Notes: generated by a model not told the origin, from the letters alone. A stretch of DNA of 61,338 nt from an uncultured Haemophilus sp. (GCA_905205995.1 CAJLFU010000006.1:1-61338); one strand, 5' to 3'; shown: positions 43,840 to 53,739, numbered from the stretch's first letter. Numbers and translations: made by a program.

Positions 43840-44730
43840 TTAAATATTTTTAATTTTTATTTGTTTCTCAAAGCGAGAACCAAATGTAAATACATTTTCT
43901 GCGCAGACGTCAATACAGCGTCCACAAGTAATACAATCTTTTGCCAATATAATTTGACTATCTTCAGGTCCCCCGTGTAAAGGAAGTCTTAATACTTGCG
44001 GTTCTGGGCAAACATTATAACAGTCCATGCAACGGTCACAGCGTTCGCGATCGACTACATTAATTTTAATTAGGCTTTTAGCACCAATAACACCATACAT
44101 TGCGCCAATTGGGCAAAGGTGACCACACCAGCCATGTTCAGCAACGAGTAAGTCAAATAGGAAGATAACTGCTACCAACCAAAGGGTTGCCCCTGTTCCA
44201 AAGACGAATATGCGTCCAAGTGCAGCAACAGGGTTTATCCATTCCCATAAGAGTGTGCCGGTTATTGCGCTACCGACCAAAATCATCGCTAAAATCACAT
44301 AGCGAAGTTGGCGTGAAATTTTTAATGATTGTCGAATACCTAATTTTCTACGTAACCAAGCTGCAGCATCCGTTACCATATTCATTGGGCAAACCCAACT
44401 ACAAAAGGATTTGCTCGCCACGGCTGCGTAGAATATTACAATAATCAAGGCCCCAATAATCGTTGTGATTTCTGGTAGGTAACCTGTCGCTAAACTTTCA
44501 GCGGTAATCAATGGATCCGTCAATGGCACAGTATCTAAAAGCATACTTGAGCTGTAGTTGCCTTTTAAAATCCAAATCTGCCAAATTGGTCCACTTAAGA
44601 ACATCAAAATTATGCTTAATTGACTGATTCGACGTAGAATTAAAAAGCGATAAGCATGCCACCAACCAAGTTTTTGACGTGCTTCTAAGCCAGCATCTTT
44701 TGGCTTATTCGGGGTATATTTTTCAGCCAT
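43840..44730 (-). CDS. napH: Quinol dehydrogenase membrane component NapH
   Basis: NapH is an inner-membrane ferredoxin-type protein that, with NapG, forms a second quinol-oxidising route to NapC/NapB. The 296 residues have about four membrane helices, two CxxxCP motifs (CSWVCP and CGHLCP) and two C-terminal 4Fe-4S motifs (CDRCMDCYNVCP and CITCGRCIDVCA). The start overlaps the napG stop by one base. Confidence 0.97.
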   Translation of the reverse strand: MAEKYTPNKPKDAGLEARQKLGWWHAYRFLILRRISQLSIILMFLSGPIWQIWILKGNYSSSMLLDTVPLTDPLITAESLATGYLPEITTIIGALIIVIFYAAVASKSFCSWVCPMNMVTDAAAWLRRKLGIRQSLKISRQLRYVILAMILVGSAITGTLLWEWINPVAALGRIFVFGTGATLWLVAVIFLFDLLVAEHGWCGHLCPIGAMYGVIGAKSLIKINVVDRERCDRCMDCYNVCPEPQVLRLPLHGGPEDSQIILAKDCITCGRCIDVCAENVFTFGSRFEKQIKIKNI

Positions 44731-45635
44731 TATTTAACCCCCTTAATGTTTAAATCCAAATTCGGGAACTGTTCAGCTTCCGGTACCGTAGTTGGACTTG
44801 GTACATAATCCATTGTCGCGCGACTCGGTGTTGCCACTTTTTGATTCGGTACGACCTGCATTGGTTGATAAACAGGTTCATGCTGTCCTTCTGGCATACG
44901 AACGTCTAATGATGGACGTAAACCATCTGGATGTTGCTCCTCAATTAAGGATTTTCCAGCATTTTGTTTTTCTTTCCAACCTAAGCGATAGTGACGACCG
45001 AGTAGTCCTTTGGCAATATCCATCGGTAAGACTTTAATTGCAGCTTCTTCTAATACACAAGCTTGTTCGCATTTGCCACATCCGGTGCAAGCATCAGAGT
45101 GAACAGTTGGAATAAGCTTTGCATGAATCCCAGTACGATCATTGTGGATACGTTCAAGCGTAATCGCTTTATCCACTAATGGGCAAACTCGATAACAAAC
45201 ATCACAACGCAAACCTTGCCAGTTAAGACAAGTTTCATGGTCTAGCAAGACGGCTAAACCCATTCTCGCATCATTGATATCTTTCAGTTCTTCACTTAAT
45301 GCGCCACTTGGACAAGCATTCATACAAGGAATGTCAGGACACATTTCGCAAGGTTTATCCCTTGCGATAAAATAAGGTGTGCCCGCTTCCATTGGAGAAA
45401 TGAGTGAAGCTAGATACAACATATCATATGGACATGCTTGGACACACTGTCCGCAACGGGTACAGGCTGCCAAGAAATCCTTTTCCGGTAAAGCACCAGG
45501 TGGACGCAAGGCGATCCCTTCTTTAGCTTTAGCTTGTTGTTGCTGTAAGCCAAGAATAATACCAACCCCACATACTCCGGCAGCCGTTCTTGTCACATTT
45601 TTTAAAAACTGACGACGGTTAGGATCAAGTCTCAT
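44730..45635 (-). CDS. napG: Ferredoxin-type protein NapG
   Basis: NapG is a periplasmic 4Fe-4S protein that partners NapH. The 301 residues carry a Tat-like signal (NRRQFLKNVTRTAAG, with hydrophobic stretch to about residue 35) and four iron-sulfur clusters (CTRCGQCVQACP, CEMC...CMNACP, CDVCYRVCP and CTGCGKCEQAC). A C-terminal extension rich in Pro is seen. A 116-base gap with two inverted repeats separates it from napA, longer than any other gap in the operon. Confidence 0.96.
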   Translation of the reverse strand: MRLDPNRRQFLKNVTRTAAGVCGVGIILGLQQQQAKAKEGIALRPPGALPEKDFLAACTRCGQCVQACPYDMLYLASLISPMEAGTPYFIARDKPCEMCPDIPCMNACPSGALSEELKDINDARMGLAVLLDHETCLNWQGLRCDVCYRVCPLVDKAITLERIHNDRTGIHAKLIPTVHSDACTGCGKCEQACVLEEAAIKVLPMDIAKGLLGRHYRLGWKEKQNAGKSLIEEQHPDGLRPSLDVRMPEGQHEPVYQPMQVVPNQKVATPSRATMDYVPSPTTVPEAEQFPNLDLNIKGVK

Positions 45636-45642
45636 CTGCGTT

Positions 45643-45731
45643 TCCTTTTATAAGCGGTCTAATTTTGTTAAAACGTTGCAAAATTTGACCGCTCTTATTT
45701 TAAATTCCCTTCTCTTTAAAGAGAGGAGCGA
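45643..45731. repeat. Inverted repeats in the napA-napG gap
   Basis: AGCGGTCTAATTTTG (near 45654) faces CAAAATTTGACCGCT (near 45680) around a short loop. Both are variants of the Actinobacillus-type uptake sequence (A-AAGCGGTC) rather than the Haemophilus type. Next to it CCTTCTCTTT-AAAGAGAGG (45708-45731) resembles the hairpin ends of the repeat at 28231-28342. Confidence 0.6.
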
Positions 45732-45751
45732 CTAGAAACGAAAGGAAAATC

Positions 45752-48238
45752 CTACGCTTTTTCTACTTTAACCGCACATTTTTTGAAGTCGGTTTCGCCT
45801 GAAATTGGATCGGTTGCATCCAATGTTAATTTGTTCGCAAGCTGACCTGCATCAAAGAAGGTGGTGTAAATTAAGCCCTGAGGACATTTGTTACGACCAC
45901 GGGTATCTAAGTAAGAAACCATTTCACCACGACGTGTAATTAATTTCACTTTATCCCCATGACGTAAGCCATATTTTTTCGCATCCGCTGGGTGCATCCA
46001 AACTAAGTTGTTCGGGAACGCACGGTGTAATTCAGGTACGCGACGTGTCATGGTACCGGTATGCCAGTGTTCAAGTACACGACCAGTACATAACCATAAT
46101 GGATATTCTTCATCTGGTGATTCAGCTGGAGCCTCATAAGGTACACCTAGAATAATCGCTTTTTTATCTGGATAGCCATAGAATGCGATATCTTCACCTG
46201 GTTTGACATACGGGTCAAAGCCTTCACGGTAACGCCATAAGGTTTCTTTACCGTCAACAACTGGCCAACGTAAACCACGTACTTGGTGATAAGTATCGAA
46301 TGGCGCTAAGTCATGACCATGACCACGACCGAAGTCAGCGTATTCTTCGAATAAACCTTTTTGCAAGTAGTAACCAAAGTGATCTGCCTCATCATTGATG
46401 TATCCAGGAACATCTGTTGGTACTTTAAATTTGTTTACTTCACCATTTTCGTAAAGCACTTCATATAAAGTTTTGCCACGATATTCAGGCATTTGAGCTA
46501 ATAATTCTTCACCCCATACTTCATCCGTTTTGAAGTATTTAGCGAATTCAACAATTTGCCATAAGTCAGAACGAGACTCACCTGGGCCTTTCACTTGTTG
46601 ACGCCATAATTGAGTACGACGCTCAGCGTTACCGTAGCCCCCTTCTTTTTCTACCCACATACAAGTTGGAAGAATTAAGTCTGCTGCAACCGCTGAAACG
46701 GATGGGTAAGGGTCTGAAACAACAATGAAGTTTTCAGGGTTACGCCAACCAGGGAAAATTTCGTCATTGATATTCGGACCGCCTTGCATGTTGTTGGTAC
46801 TCATTTGCCATAAGAAATTCAGTTTTCCGTCTTTTAAGGCACGGCTTTGTTGTACCGCTGGATAGCCAGGTACAGTTGGGATGGTGCCTTTTGGTAATTT
46901 CCATTTTTTCTCTGTAATTTCAACGTGTTTCGGATTGGTTACTACCATGTCCGCAGGTAAACGGTGAACGAAAGTACCTACTTCGCGTGCTGTGCCACAA
47001 GCTGAAGGTTGACCAGTTAATGAGAACGGACCACAACCTGGTTTAGAAATTTTACCGGTTAATAAGTGTACGTTATAGATCATGTGGTTAACCCATACGC
47101 CACGAGTGTGTTGGTTAAAGCCCATTGTCCAGTAAGACACTAAGTTCTGTTCTGGATCGGCGTACATTTTCGCAAGGGTTTCAAGCTGATCTTTTGGTAC
47201 GCCAGAAATACGGTGTGCTTCATCTAATGTATAAGGTGCAACGATTTTCTTGAATTCTTCGAAGTCAGAGTCATGCATTTTACCTGCAGTTTTACGATTT
47301 TTCGCTGCAACTTCAAGTGGATGTTCTGGACGTAAACCGTAACCGATATCGGTTTCACCACGTTTGAATTTGGTGTGTTTGTTAACGAAATCCCAGTTTA
47401 CTTTATCGTTTTGGATAATGTAGTTAGCAATATAGTTAAGAATTGCAAGATCTGAATGTGGATTAAATACGATAGGCACATCAGCTAATTCAAACGAACG
47501 GTGTTCGAATGTTGACATAACCACAACTTTCACATTATCAGAAGAAAGACGACGGTCAGAAATACGAGACCACAAAATTGGGTGCATTTCCGCCATGTTT
47601 GAACCCCAAAGCACAAACGCATCAGTTTTTTCGATGTCGTTATAGCAGCCCATAGGTTCATCCATACCAAATGTGCGCATAAACGCAACCGCTGCAGACG
47701 CCATACAGTGACGAGCATTCGGGTCGATAGTGTTAGAACGGAAACCAGCTTTCCAAAGTTTTACTTTTGCGTAGCCTTCGTAGATGGTTGTTTGACCTGA
47801 AGAGAACATCCCTACAGCATTTGGTTCTTTTTTCTTCAAGATGTCTTTGATTTTTTCCGCCATGATAGTGAAAGCTTGATCCCAAGAAACTGGTGTAAAG
47901 TCACCTTCTTTATGGAATTTACCATCTTTCATACGTAATAACGGAGTTTGTACACGGTCAGCACCGTACATGATTTTAGAAAGGAAGTAACCTTTGATAC
48001 AGTTTAAACCGCGGTTTACTTCTGCATCTGGGTCACCTTGAGTTGCGACAACTCGACCATCTTTGGTTCCTACCAATACGCTACATCCTGTACCACAGAA
48101 ACGGCATGGGGCTTTATCCCATTTGATGCCCATATCTTCGGTCGCATTAACCTGTTTAACAGGGATGGTCATACCGGCAGCCGCTGCCGCTGCAAGTGCA
48201 GCATTGGCTTTCATAAAATCTCTACGATTAAGTTCCAT
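45752..48238 (-). CDS. napA: Periplasmic nitrate reductase catalytic subunit
   Basis: NapA reduces nitrate to nitrite in the periplasm with a molybdopterin guanine dinucleotide cofactor and one 4Fe-4S cluster. The 828 residues start MELNRRDFMKANAALAAAAAAG, a Tat signal with twin Arg; the ATG at 48238 is preferred over four extra residues. The cluster motif is CRFCGTGCSVLVG...NCIKG, and the Mo-ligand Cys is in NARHCMASA. Full length, as in E. coli (828). Confidence 0.98.
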   Translation of the reverse strand: MELNRRDFMKANAALAAAAAAGMTIPVKQVNATEDMGIKWDKAPCRFCGTGCSVLVGTKDGRVVATQGDPDAEVNRGLNCIKGYFLSKIMYGADRVQTPLLRMKDGKFHKEGDFTPVSWDQAFTIMAEKIKDILKKKEPNAVGMFSSGQTTIYEGYAKVKLWKAGFRSNTIDPNARHCMASAAVAFMRTFGMDEPMGCYNDIEKTDAFVLWGSNMAEMHPILWSRISDRRLSSDNVKVVVMSTFEHRSFELADVPIVFNPHSDLAILNYIANYIIQNDKVNWDFVNKHTKFKRGETDIGYGLRPEHPLEVAAKNRKTAGKMHDSDFEEFKKIVAPYTLDEAHRISGVPKDQLETLAKMYADPEQNLVSYWTMGFNQHTRGVWVNHMIYNVHLLTGKISKPGCGPFSLTGQPSACGTAREVGTFVHRLPADMVVTNPKHVEITEKKWKLPKGTIPTVPGYPAVQQSRALKDGKLNFLWQMSTNNMQGGPNINDEIFPGWRNPENFIVVSDPYPSVSAVAADLILPTCMWVEKEGGYGNAERRTQLWRQQVKGPGESRSDLWQIVEFAKYFKTDEVWGEELLAQMPEYRGKTLYEVLYENGEVNKFKVPTDVPGYINDEADHFGYYLQKGLFEEYADFGRGHGHDLAPFDTYHQVRGLRWPVVDGKETLWRYREGFDPYVKPGEDIAFYGYPDKKAIILGVPYEAPAESPDEEYPLWLCTGRVLEHWHTGTMTRRVPELHRAFPNNLVWMHPADAKKYGLRHGDKVKLITRRGEMVSYLDTRGRNKCPQGLIYTTFFDAGQLANKLTLDATDPISGETDFKKCAVKVEKA

Positions 48239-48302
48239 AGTTTTCCCCACTCGTTGTTGAATTTTTTTAGAATATACAAAAGAGTATGTATTCCTAAATT
48301 AT

Positions 48303-48581
48303 TTATTTTTCATCTAAGTAATTAGAAATTAAAGACACGACAATTACTCCCGGAATGTCTTTAATTTCATCCATAAGATCCGCTAACGCTAATTGACGGT
48401 TACTTTCAAGGGTGACCACCAATTTGCCTTCATCAGATTTTTCGCCATGAATTTCAGCTGTTGGAATCGCTAAAATGGCTTCTTTGACTTGGTTAAGTTT
48501 TTCTGGTCTGGCTTGCACAACAATGCTACATACATACCAGTTTTCATTTTCGCTAAATTGACTCATCTGTATTTGTTTCAA
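48303..48581 (-). CDS. napD: NapA chaperone NapD
   Basis: NapD is a cytoplasmic chaperone that binds the Tat signal of NapA. The 92 residues keep WYVCSIVVQARPEKLNQVKEAI and EIHGEKSDEGKLVVTLE with a ferredoxin-like fold. The start lies inside the end of napF (29-base overlap), so translation is probably coupled. Confidence 0.94.
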   Translation of the reverse strand: MKQIQMSQFSENENWYVCSIVVQARPEKLNQVKEAILAIPTAEIHGEKSDEGKLVVTLESNRQLALADLMDEIKDIPGVIVVSLISNYLDEK

Positions 48582-49095
48582 AATTAAGAATTTTTATTGC
48601 TTTTGTTGGGCAAACGCTTAAACAAGCACCACAACCATTACAGCTTTCTAAATCTAAAATGGGTTTTGCCACACCACCAAGCTGTAATCGAAAACGGATG
48701 GCATTCATCGGACAGCTATCTTGGCAACTTCGACATTCCACTCGACTTTCTGTTAGGCACTGCGTTGTAATCTCAACTTTATGTGACCAAGGCTCTTCTT
48801 CTAATGAGCGAAAAATCGGTTGTTCGCAGACTAAAACACATTTTTGACAGAAAGTGCATTCGCCTTTATCAAATTGTATTTCAGGAAAGCCGCCATCGCC
48901 TTTTACGATAATTTGGGTTTCACATACCAGTATGCAATCACCGCATCGAGTACATTTATCTGTAAAGTCTTCTTCGTTTACCGACCAAGGTGGACGGATA
49001 GCATTTATACCTTGAATTTTAGCGTTTTCAGAATGTAACGATTGTAAAAATTGCCCACGTAATAATTGTCTGCGAGAAGGATTTTCAATCGCCAT
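48553..49095 (-). CDS. napF: Ferredoxin-type protein NapF
   Basis: NapF is a cytoplasmic iron-sulfur protein thought to help mature NapA. The 180 residues have three to four cysteine motifs: CTRCGDCILVCE, CTFCQKCVLVCE, CRSCQDSCP and CNGCGACLSVCP. The N-terminus has an RRQLLRGQF region like a non-cleaved Tat motif. It is the first gene in napFDAGHBC. The region upstream has an FNR-like site. Confidence 0.95.
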   Translation of the reverse strand: MAIENPSRRQLLRGQFLQSLHSENAKIQGINAIRPPWSVNEEDFTDKCTRCGDCILVCETQIIVKGDGGFPEIQFDKGECTFCQKCVLVCEQPIFRSLEEEPWSHKVEITTQCLTESRVECRSCQDSCPMNAIRFRLQLGGVAKPILDLESCNGCGACLSVCPTKAIKILNFETNTDESI

Positions 49096-49199
49096 ATTTT
49101 TCTTTAAAGTTCGGTATTTTCAAGGGGAGCATTATCTAGCTCCGATAACAAAATAGTAACTACCTAAAAGGAGTAGTTTTTAAGAAATATACACTTTTC

Positions 49200-49213
49200 T
49201 TGAGGTAGATCAA
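49200..49213 (-). promoter_or_regulatory. FNR-like site upstream of napF
   Basis: On the minus strand TTGAT-CTAC-CTCAA matches TTGAT-N4-ATCAA with one mismatch, about 105 bases before napF. A dyad-like CTACCTAAAAGGAGTAG nearby (49160-49177) may be a NarP site but fits the consensus poorly. Anaerobic induction of nap by FNR is expected. Confidence 0.6.
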
Positions 49214-49317
49214 GGATATTTTGAAAAGAAATTAGAAGTGTAAATAAATTGTTAAAAAATAAGTGAAAATGATTATTAAATAGGGCGGATGATCCGCCCT
49301 GAAGTGTGCTTAAAATA

Positions 49318-49659
49318 TTATGCGTTTTTTGTTGGGTAATCCCACCAAATATCGAATAATTCGCTGATTTCGATTTGTTGTAATTTATTCTCTTCTAACC
49401 ATTTTTGTACTAATTGGCGATGGCTTTCATCACATTTACCGATTTTCTCTAAGCAAACTAAGCCTTCCCAATGTAAATAGCCGCTACCTTCATAAGCTAA
49501 GCCGTTTGGTTGAATCACTTCAGCAATAAAACGATCAACGGTTTCATCGATAGTTTCGATGCTGGTTCCTTCAGCAAATTGCCAATTCACTAAAAAGCCT
49601 AATTCTTGGAATTCAGCTAAGTGAAGTTTTTTACGTTGACGTTGATTACGAGTTTTCAT
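49318..49659 (-). CDS. yggL: YggL family (DUF469) 50S-associated protein
   Basis: This 113-residue protein has the YggL family pattern: a basic start MKTRNQRQRKKLHLAEFQELGF, the centre FIAEVIQPNGLAYEGSG and the end WLEENKLQQIEISELFDIWWDYP. Relatives bind the large ribosomal subunit. It lies 51 bases after trmB on the same strand and is likely cotranscribed. Confidence 0.92.
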   Translation of the reverse strand: MKTRNQRQRKKLHLAEFQELGFLVNWQFAEGTSIETIDETVDRFIAEVIQPNGLAYEGSGYLHWEGLVCLEKIGKCDESHRQLVQKWLEENKLQQIEISELFDIWWDYPTKNA

Positions 49660-49710
49660 TTTCGATTTTCTCCTATGTTAAGGTAATGGGTATAGTCATC
49701 GTCTCGATGA

Positions 49711-50457
49711 TTATTTTTTCTTAAAGTATAAATCCCACACACCGTGACCTAAGCGATGACCGCGCGCCTCAAATTTTGTAAGAGGGCGGAAATCAGGACG
49801 TGGAATATAATCTTGTTCGGCAGTATTGACTAAATTTTCATTGGCTGAAAGCACTTCGAGCATTTGTTCTGCATAGTTTTCCCAGTCCGTTGCCATATGA
49901 ATAAAGCCATTAGGTTGTAATTTTTGGACGACTTGCTCTACAAAGTGCGGTTGAACAATACGGCGTTTATGATGTTTTGCTTTATGCCAAGGGTCTGGGA
50001 AGAAAAGCTGTAAACCGCCTAATTCGCCGTCTTTCACACAATCACGTAAAATCTCAGTGGCATCATGGCAAATCACGCGAAGGTTTTTCACGCCTTTTTC
50101 TACCGCATAAGCAATACAGGCCCCCACACCTGGCGTGTGCACTTCAATACCGAGATAATTTTTATCAGGATTTGCTTCTGCCATATCCACTAAAGATTTC
50201 CCCATTCCGAAGCCAATTTCTAATATAACGGGATTCGTATTGCCATAAATCGCGGCAAAATCAAAAGGGGTGTTTTGATAATCTAATCCAAGATCAGCCC
50301 AGTGATCATTCATCATATTTTTTTGAAAATCACTTAAGCGACCTGTCCGCAACACAAAGCTACGAACTTTACGTTTATAACGACCATCTTCTGTAAATTC
50401 AGCCGTTTCAACGGTTTTACGTTTTTGATCAGCAAAGGTTTTTTGCTCTTCTGTCAT
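49711..50457 (-). CDS. trmB: tRNA (guanine-46-N7)-methyltransferase
   Basis: TrmB methylates G46 in the variable loop of tRNAs. The 248 residues hold the SAM motif PVILEIGFGMGKSLVDMA, the catalytic block LFFPDPWHKAKHHKRRIVQ and TKFEARGHRLGHGVWDLYF at the C-terminus. The start is typical of the family. It is divergent from priA. Confidence 0.98.
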   Translation of the reverse strand: MTEEQKTFADQKRKTVETAEFTEDGRYKRKVRSFVLRTGRLSDFQKNMMNDHWADLGLDYQNTPFDFAAIYGNTNPVILEIGFGMGKSLVDMAEANPDKNYLGIEVHTPGVGACIAYAVEKGVKNLRVICHDATEILRDCVKDGELGGLQLFFPDPWHKAKHHKRRIVQPHFVEQVVQKLQPNGFIHMATDWENYAEQMLEVLSANENLVNTAEQDYIPRPDFRPLTKFEARGHRLGHGVWDLYFKKK

Positions 50458-50570
50458 GGTTTTTATTCGCTTAATTAAAATTGGCGGCGATTATACACTA
50501 AAAGGCAAGGTTGTGGGATTTTTCCACCTAATTCCCGTATAATAGCGAAAATTTTTAATTGTTTTTTGTT

Positions 50571-52760
50571 ATGAATATTGTCCGAGTTGCATTAGCCGTA
50601 CCGCTTCCCCGATTTTTTGATTATCTCTATCCGCCCGACTTGACGCCAATCGTTGGTGGACGAGTGTTGGTGCCTTTTGGTTCCCAAAAACGAGTTGGGA
50701 TCGTGGTGGATTTGCCAGCTTCTTCGGATGTAGCAAAAGAAAAGTTAAAACCGATTCTTGATGTGCTTGATGCTGAATCACTCTTTAATTCCACAACTTG
50801 GGATTGGTTGGCTTGGTCGGCTAATTATTATCGTGCAGCATTAGGCGATGTGTTGTTCCAAGCGTTGCCAGTAAAACTTCGTAATGGAGAAAGTGCGGTT
50901 AAAAATGACCGCACTTTTTGGCGTATTACGGACCTTGGAAAACAAGCATTAGAATTGGGTAAATTAAAACGCGCTAAAAAACAAGCTGAAGCCTTAAATT
51001 TATTGCTCACGCAAGATCTAGAGAAAGGTAACAATGAGATCAGTTCCTCAATTTGGTCAGCCCTTAAAGGTAAAGATTATGTGGAAGAGATTATTGTGCC
51101 TACTGAACAAAAAAGTTGGCAGCAAGCTCTAGGGGATAATCCTTTAGTTAATCTTGGTAACCGATTGACCTTAAATAAACAACAAGCCCTTGCATTTAGC
51201 CAGTTGATTTTCCAAGAAGGCTTTAATGTGTGGTTATTAGAGGGCGTAACCGGTTCAGGTAAAACTGAAATTTACCTGCAATATATTGAAGAAGTTTTAA
51301 AGAAAGGCAAACAGGTTTTAGTCCTTGTTCCTGAAATTGGGCTTACTCCTCAGACGGTGAGACGTTTCCAAGCTCGCTTTAATGTGGAAATTGATGTATT
51401 GCATTCCAACTTGAATGATACACAGCGTTTAAATGTTTGGGAGCGAGCAAGAACAGGGCAAAGTGCGATCGTAATTGGTACGAGATCGGCACTTTTCACC
51501 CAGTTTTCAGATCTCGGCTTAATCATTTTAGATGAAGAACATGACGGTTCGTTTAAACAGCAAGATGGTTGGCGTTATCATGCGAGAGATTTAGGTATTG
51601 TGCTTGCTCAAAAGCTCAATATTCCTATCTTATTGGGTTCTGCCACACCAAGTTTGGAAAGTGTGAATAACGTACAAAATGGTAAATATCATCATTTGGT
51701 CTTATCAAAAAGAGCCGGAAATGCGACCGCACTTCGCCAGTTTGTGATTGATTTAAAACATCAACGAATTCAAAACGGCTTATCCGAACCGCTATTGAAA
51801 CGTATGCAAGAACACTTAGAAAAAGGCAATCAAGTATTGTTGTTCCTTAATCGACGTGGATTTGCGCCTGTGTTGTTATGTCATGAATGTGGTTGGATTG
51901 ATGAGTGTCATCATTGCGAAAAACCTTATACTTATCACCAATACCAGCGCATTTTACGCTGCCATCATTGTGGCGCACAAAAAACAGTGCCGATGCAATG
52001 TGGCCATTGTGGTTCAACACATTTAGTCACGACGGGTTTAGGTACAGAACAACTGGAGGAAACCCTAAAAGCACGTTTCCCGCAATATAATATTGCTCGT
52101 ATCGATCGTGATAGCACAGCACGAAAAGGCAAGCTTGAAGGTTATTTAGAGGATATTCAGCAAGGTAAAAGTCAGATTTTGATTGGCACACAAATGTTAG
52201 CTAAAGGACACCATTTTCCGAATGTCACGTTGGTTGCTTTAGTGAATGTAGATAATGCCTTATTTTCCCTTGATTTCAGAGCCGAAGAACGTTTAGCGCA
52301 GCTTTATATACAAGTAGCAGGGCGCTCAGGCAGAGCCGAAAAACAGGGTGAAGTGGTTTTGCAGACTCATTATCCGGATCATCCGTTATTAACTACCTTG
52401 CTTGAAAAGGGTTACCAAGCCTTTGCAGAAGAAACGCTGAAGTTACGCCATAATATGGGCTTGCCTCCGTTTAGTTTCCAGGCATTGTTTAAAGCACAAA
52501 GTCGTCATTCTGAAGAGGCAGAAAATGCATTGTCGCAATTAGCCTCTTTCTTCTATGAACAAAAAATAGAAGGCTTGCAAGTGTTGGGACCGATTCCCGC
52601 ACCGTTCAGCAAAAAAGCGGGGCAGTATCGTTGGCAGTTGCTATTACAACACGCTTCTCGGAAACAATTACAGGCGGCATTAAGTCGATATTCTCCAGAG
52701 CTGATAAAGTCTTCTCAAGTGCGGTTGATTTTAGACGTGGATCCATTGGATTTGAGTTAG
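50571..52760 (+). CDS. priA: Primosomal protein N' (replication restart helicase PriA)
   Basis: PriA reloads the replicative helicase at stalled forks. The 729 residues show the Walker A motif GVTGSGKTEIY, the DEEH box, the 3' DNA-binding N-terminal domain (1-110), and eight zinc-binding cysteines in CHECGWIDECHHCEKP and CHHCGAQKTVPMQCGHCG. I chose ATG 50571 (MNIVRVALAVPLP); an upstream alternative adds four poor residues. Several uptake sequences lie in the gene, including an inverted pair near 50892-50912. Confidence 0.97.
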   Translation: MNIVRVALAVPLPRFFDYLYPPDLTPIVGGRVLVPFGSQKRVGIVVDLPASSDVAKEKLKPILDVLDAESLFNSTTWDWLAWSANYYRAALGDVLFQALPVKLRNGESAVKNDRTFWRITDLGKQALELGKLKRAKKQAEALNLLLTQDLEKGNNEISSSIWSALKGKDYVEEIIVPTEQKSWQQALGDNPLVNLGNRLTLNKQQALAFSQLIFQEGFNVWLLEGVTGSGKTEIYLQYIEEVLKKGKQVLVLVPEIGLTPQTVRRFQARFNVEIDVLHSNLNDTQRLNVWERARTGQSAIVIGTRSALFTQFSDLGLIILDEEHDGSFKQQDGWRYHARDLGIVLAQKLNIPILLGSATPSLESVNNVQNGKYHHLVLSKRAGNATALRQFVIDLKHQRIQNGLSEPLLKRMQEHLEKGNQVLLFLNRRGFAPVLLCHECGWIDECHHCEKPYTYHQYQRILRCHHCGAQKTVPMQCGHCGSTHLVTTGLGTEQLEETLKARFPQYNIARIDRDSTARKGKLEGYLEDIQQGKSQILIGTQMLAKGHHFPNVTLVALVNVDNALFSLDFRAEERLAQLYIQVAGRSGRAEKQGEVVLQTHYPDHPLLTTLLEKGYQAFAEETLKLRHNMGLPPFSFQALFKAQSRHSEEAENALSQLASFFYEQKIEGLQVLGPIPAPFSKKAGQYRWQLLLQHASRKQLQAALSRYSPELIKSSQVRLILDVDPLDLS

Positions 52761-52853
52761 CAAAAATTCCCTAGAAAAATGCACAGTTTTTCAGTAGAAT
52801 TAAGCGTTTTTTATACTCTAAGTTTAATTTATCGAATATTTTAGGATTTTATC

Positions 52854-53729
52854 GTGGCTCATCGAGATTTTGCCGGTCGAAGCGGCTCAAAAAATAATAA
52901 AAAGAAAGCAAAGAAAAGTTTTAATCGCAATACCTTAATTGTTCTTGCGTTGGTGGCGGTATTAGGTTTTGGTTTAGGGCTTTACTTTTTAAAAAGCAAA
53001 ACACCCGCACCTGTAGTGACGACAAATGTTCAGCCGGAAAAACCACAACCGAAAAGTGTGTTACCAAATCGCCCAGAAGAAGTGTGGCACTATATTAAAG
53101 AATTAGAAACCCGTACGGTGCCGGTGGATAATAATCCTTCTTCTGTTGAAAAAAATATGCGTTTGACGGAAGAGCAGCGTCAAGTGCTTATTCAAATGGA
53201 AAAAGAACAAAAAGCGGCAGAGGAAGCGAAAAAATTAGAAGCTCAACGTAAAGAGCAAGAAGCAGCGAATGCGGAAAAAGCCGCGGCTCAAGCACAGCAA
53301 GCTCAACCAGCACAGACAGATCAAGCTCAGTCAACACAGCCACAGCAAACAGCAAAAACAGAAGTGAAAAAGCCTGAGCCAGTTAAAAAAACAGAGCCAG
53401 TTAAAAAGCCTGAACCTCCGAAAAAAGTAGAAGTAGTGAAGGCGGAACCAGCTAAAACTGAGCAACCGAAAAAAGCAGAACCGAAACCAGCTGAACAACA
53501 AGTACAGACTAGCGGCAAAAAATTTGGTTTACAATGTGGTGCATTTAAAAATCGTGCACAAGCAGAAAGTTTACAAGGTCGTCTTGCGATGGCTGGTGTG
53601 AATGCGCAAATTGCGACAAGTGAAGAATGGAACCGCGTACGCGTGGGACCATTTGGTAGTCGAGATGCAGCAACAGCAGCACAAGATAAAGCAAAATCAG
53701 TGGCGAGTTGCGTAGTGATTGGAATGTAA
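52854..53729 (+). CDS. ftsN: Cell division protein FtsN
   Basis: FtsN triggers constriction at the divisome. The 291 residues start at GTG 52854 after AGGA (spacing 8), the only sensible start. A short basic cytoplasmic end, one membrane helix (about 30-48), a long Gln/Ala and Lys/Pro-rich periplasmic linker (KPEPVKK-type repeats, about 170-200) and a C-terminal SPOR domain (about 222-291) follow. Two Cys (FGLQCGAF and SVASCVV) could form the SPOR disulfide known for E. coli FtsN. It follows priA by 93 bases. Confidence 0.95.
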   Translation: MAHRDFAGRSGSKNNKKKAKKSFNRNTLIVLALVAVLGFGLGLYFLKSKTPAPVVTTNVQPEKPQPKSVLPNRPEEVWHYIKELETRTVPVDNNPSSVEKNMRLTEEQRQVLIQMEKEQKAAEEAKKLEAQRKEQEAANAEKAAAQAQQAQPAQTDQAQSTQPQQTAKTEVKKPEPVKKTEPVKKPEPPKKVEVVKAEPAKTEQPKKAEPKPAEQQVQTSGKKFGLQCGAFKNRAQAESLQGRLAMAGVNAQIATSEEWNRVRVGPFGSRDAATAAQDKAKSVASCVVIGM

Positions 53730-53739
53730 TTCAGAATTT

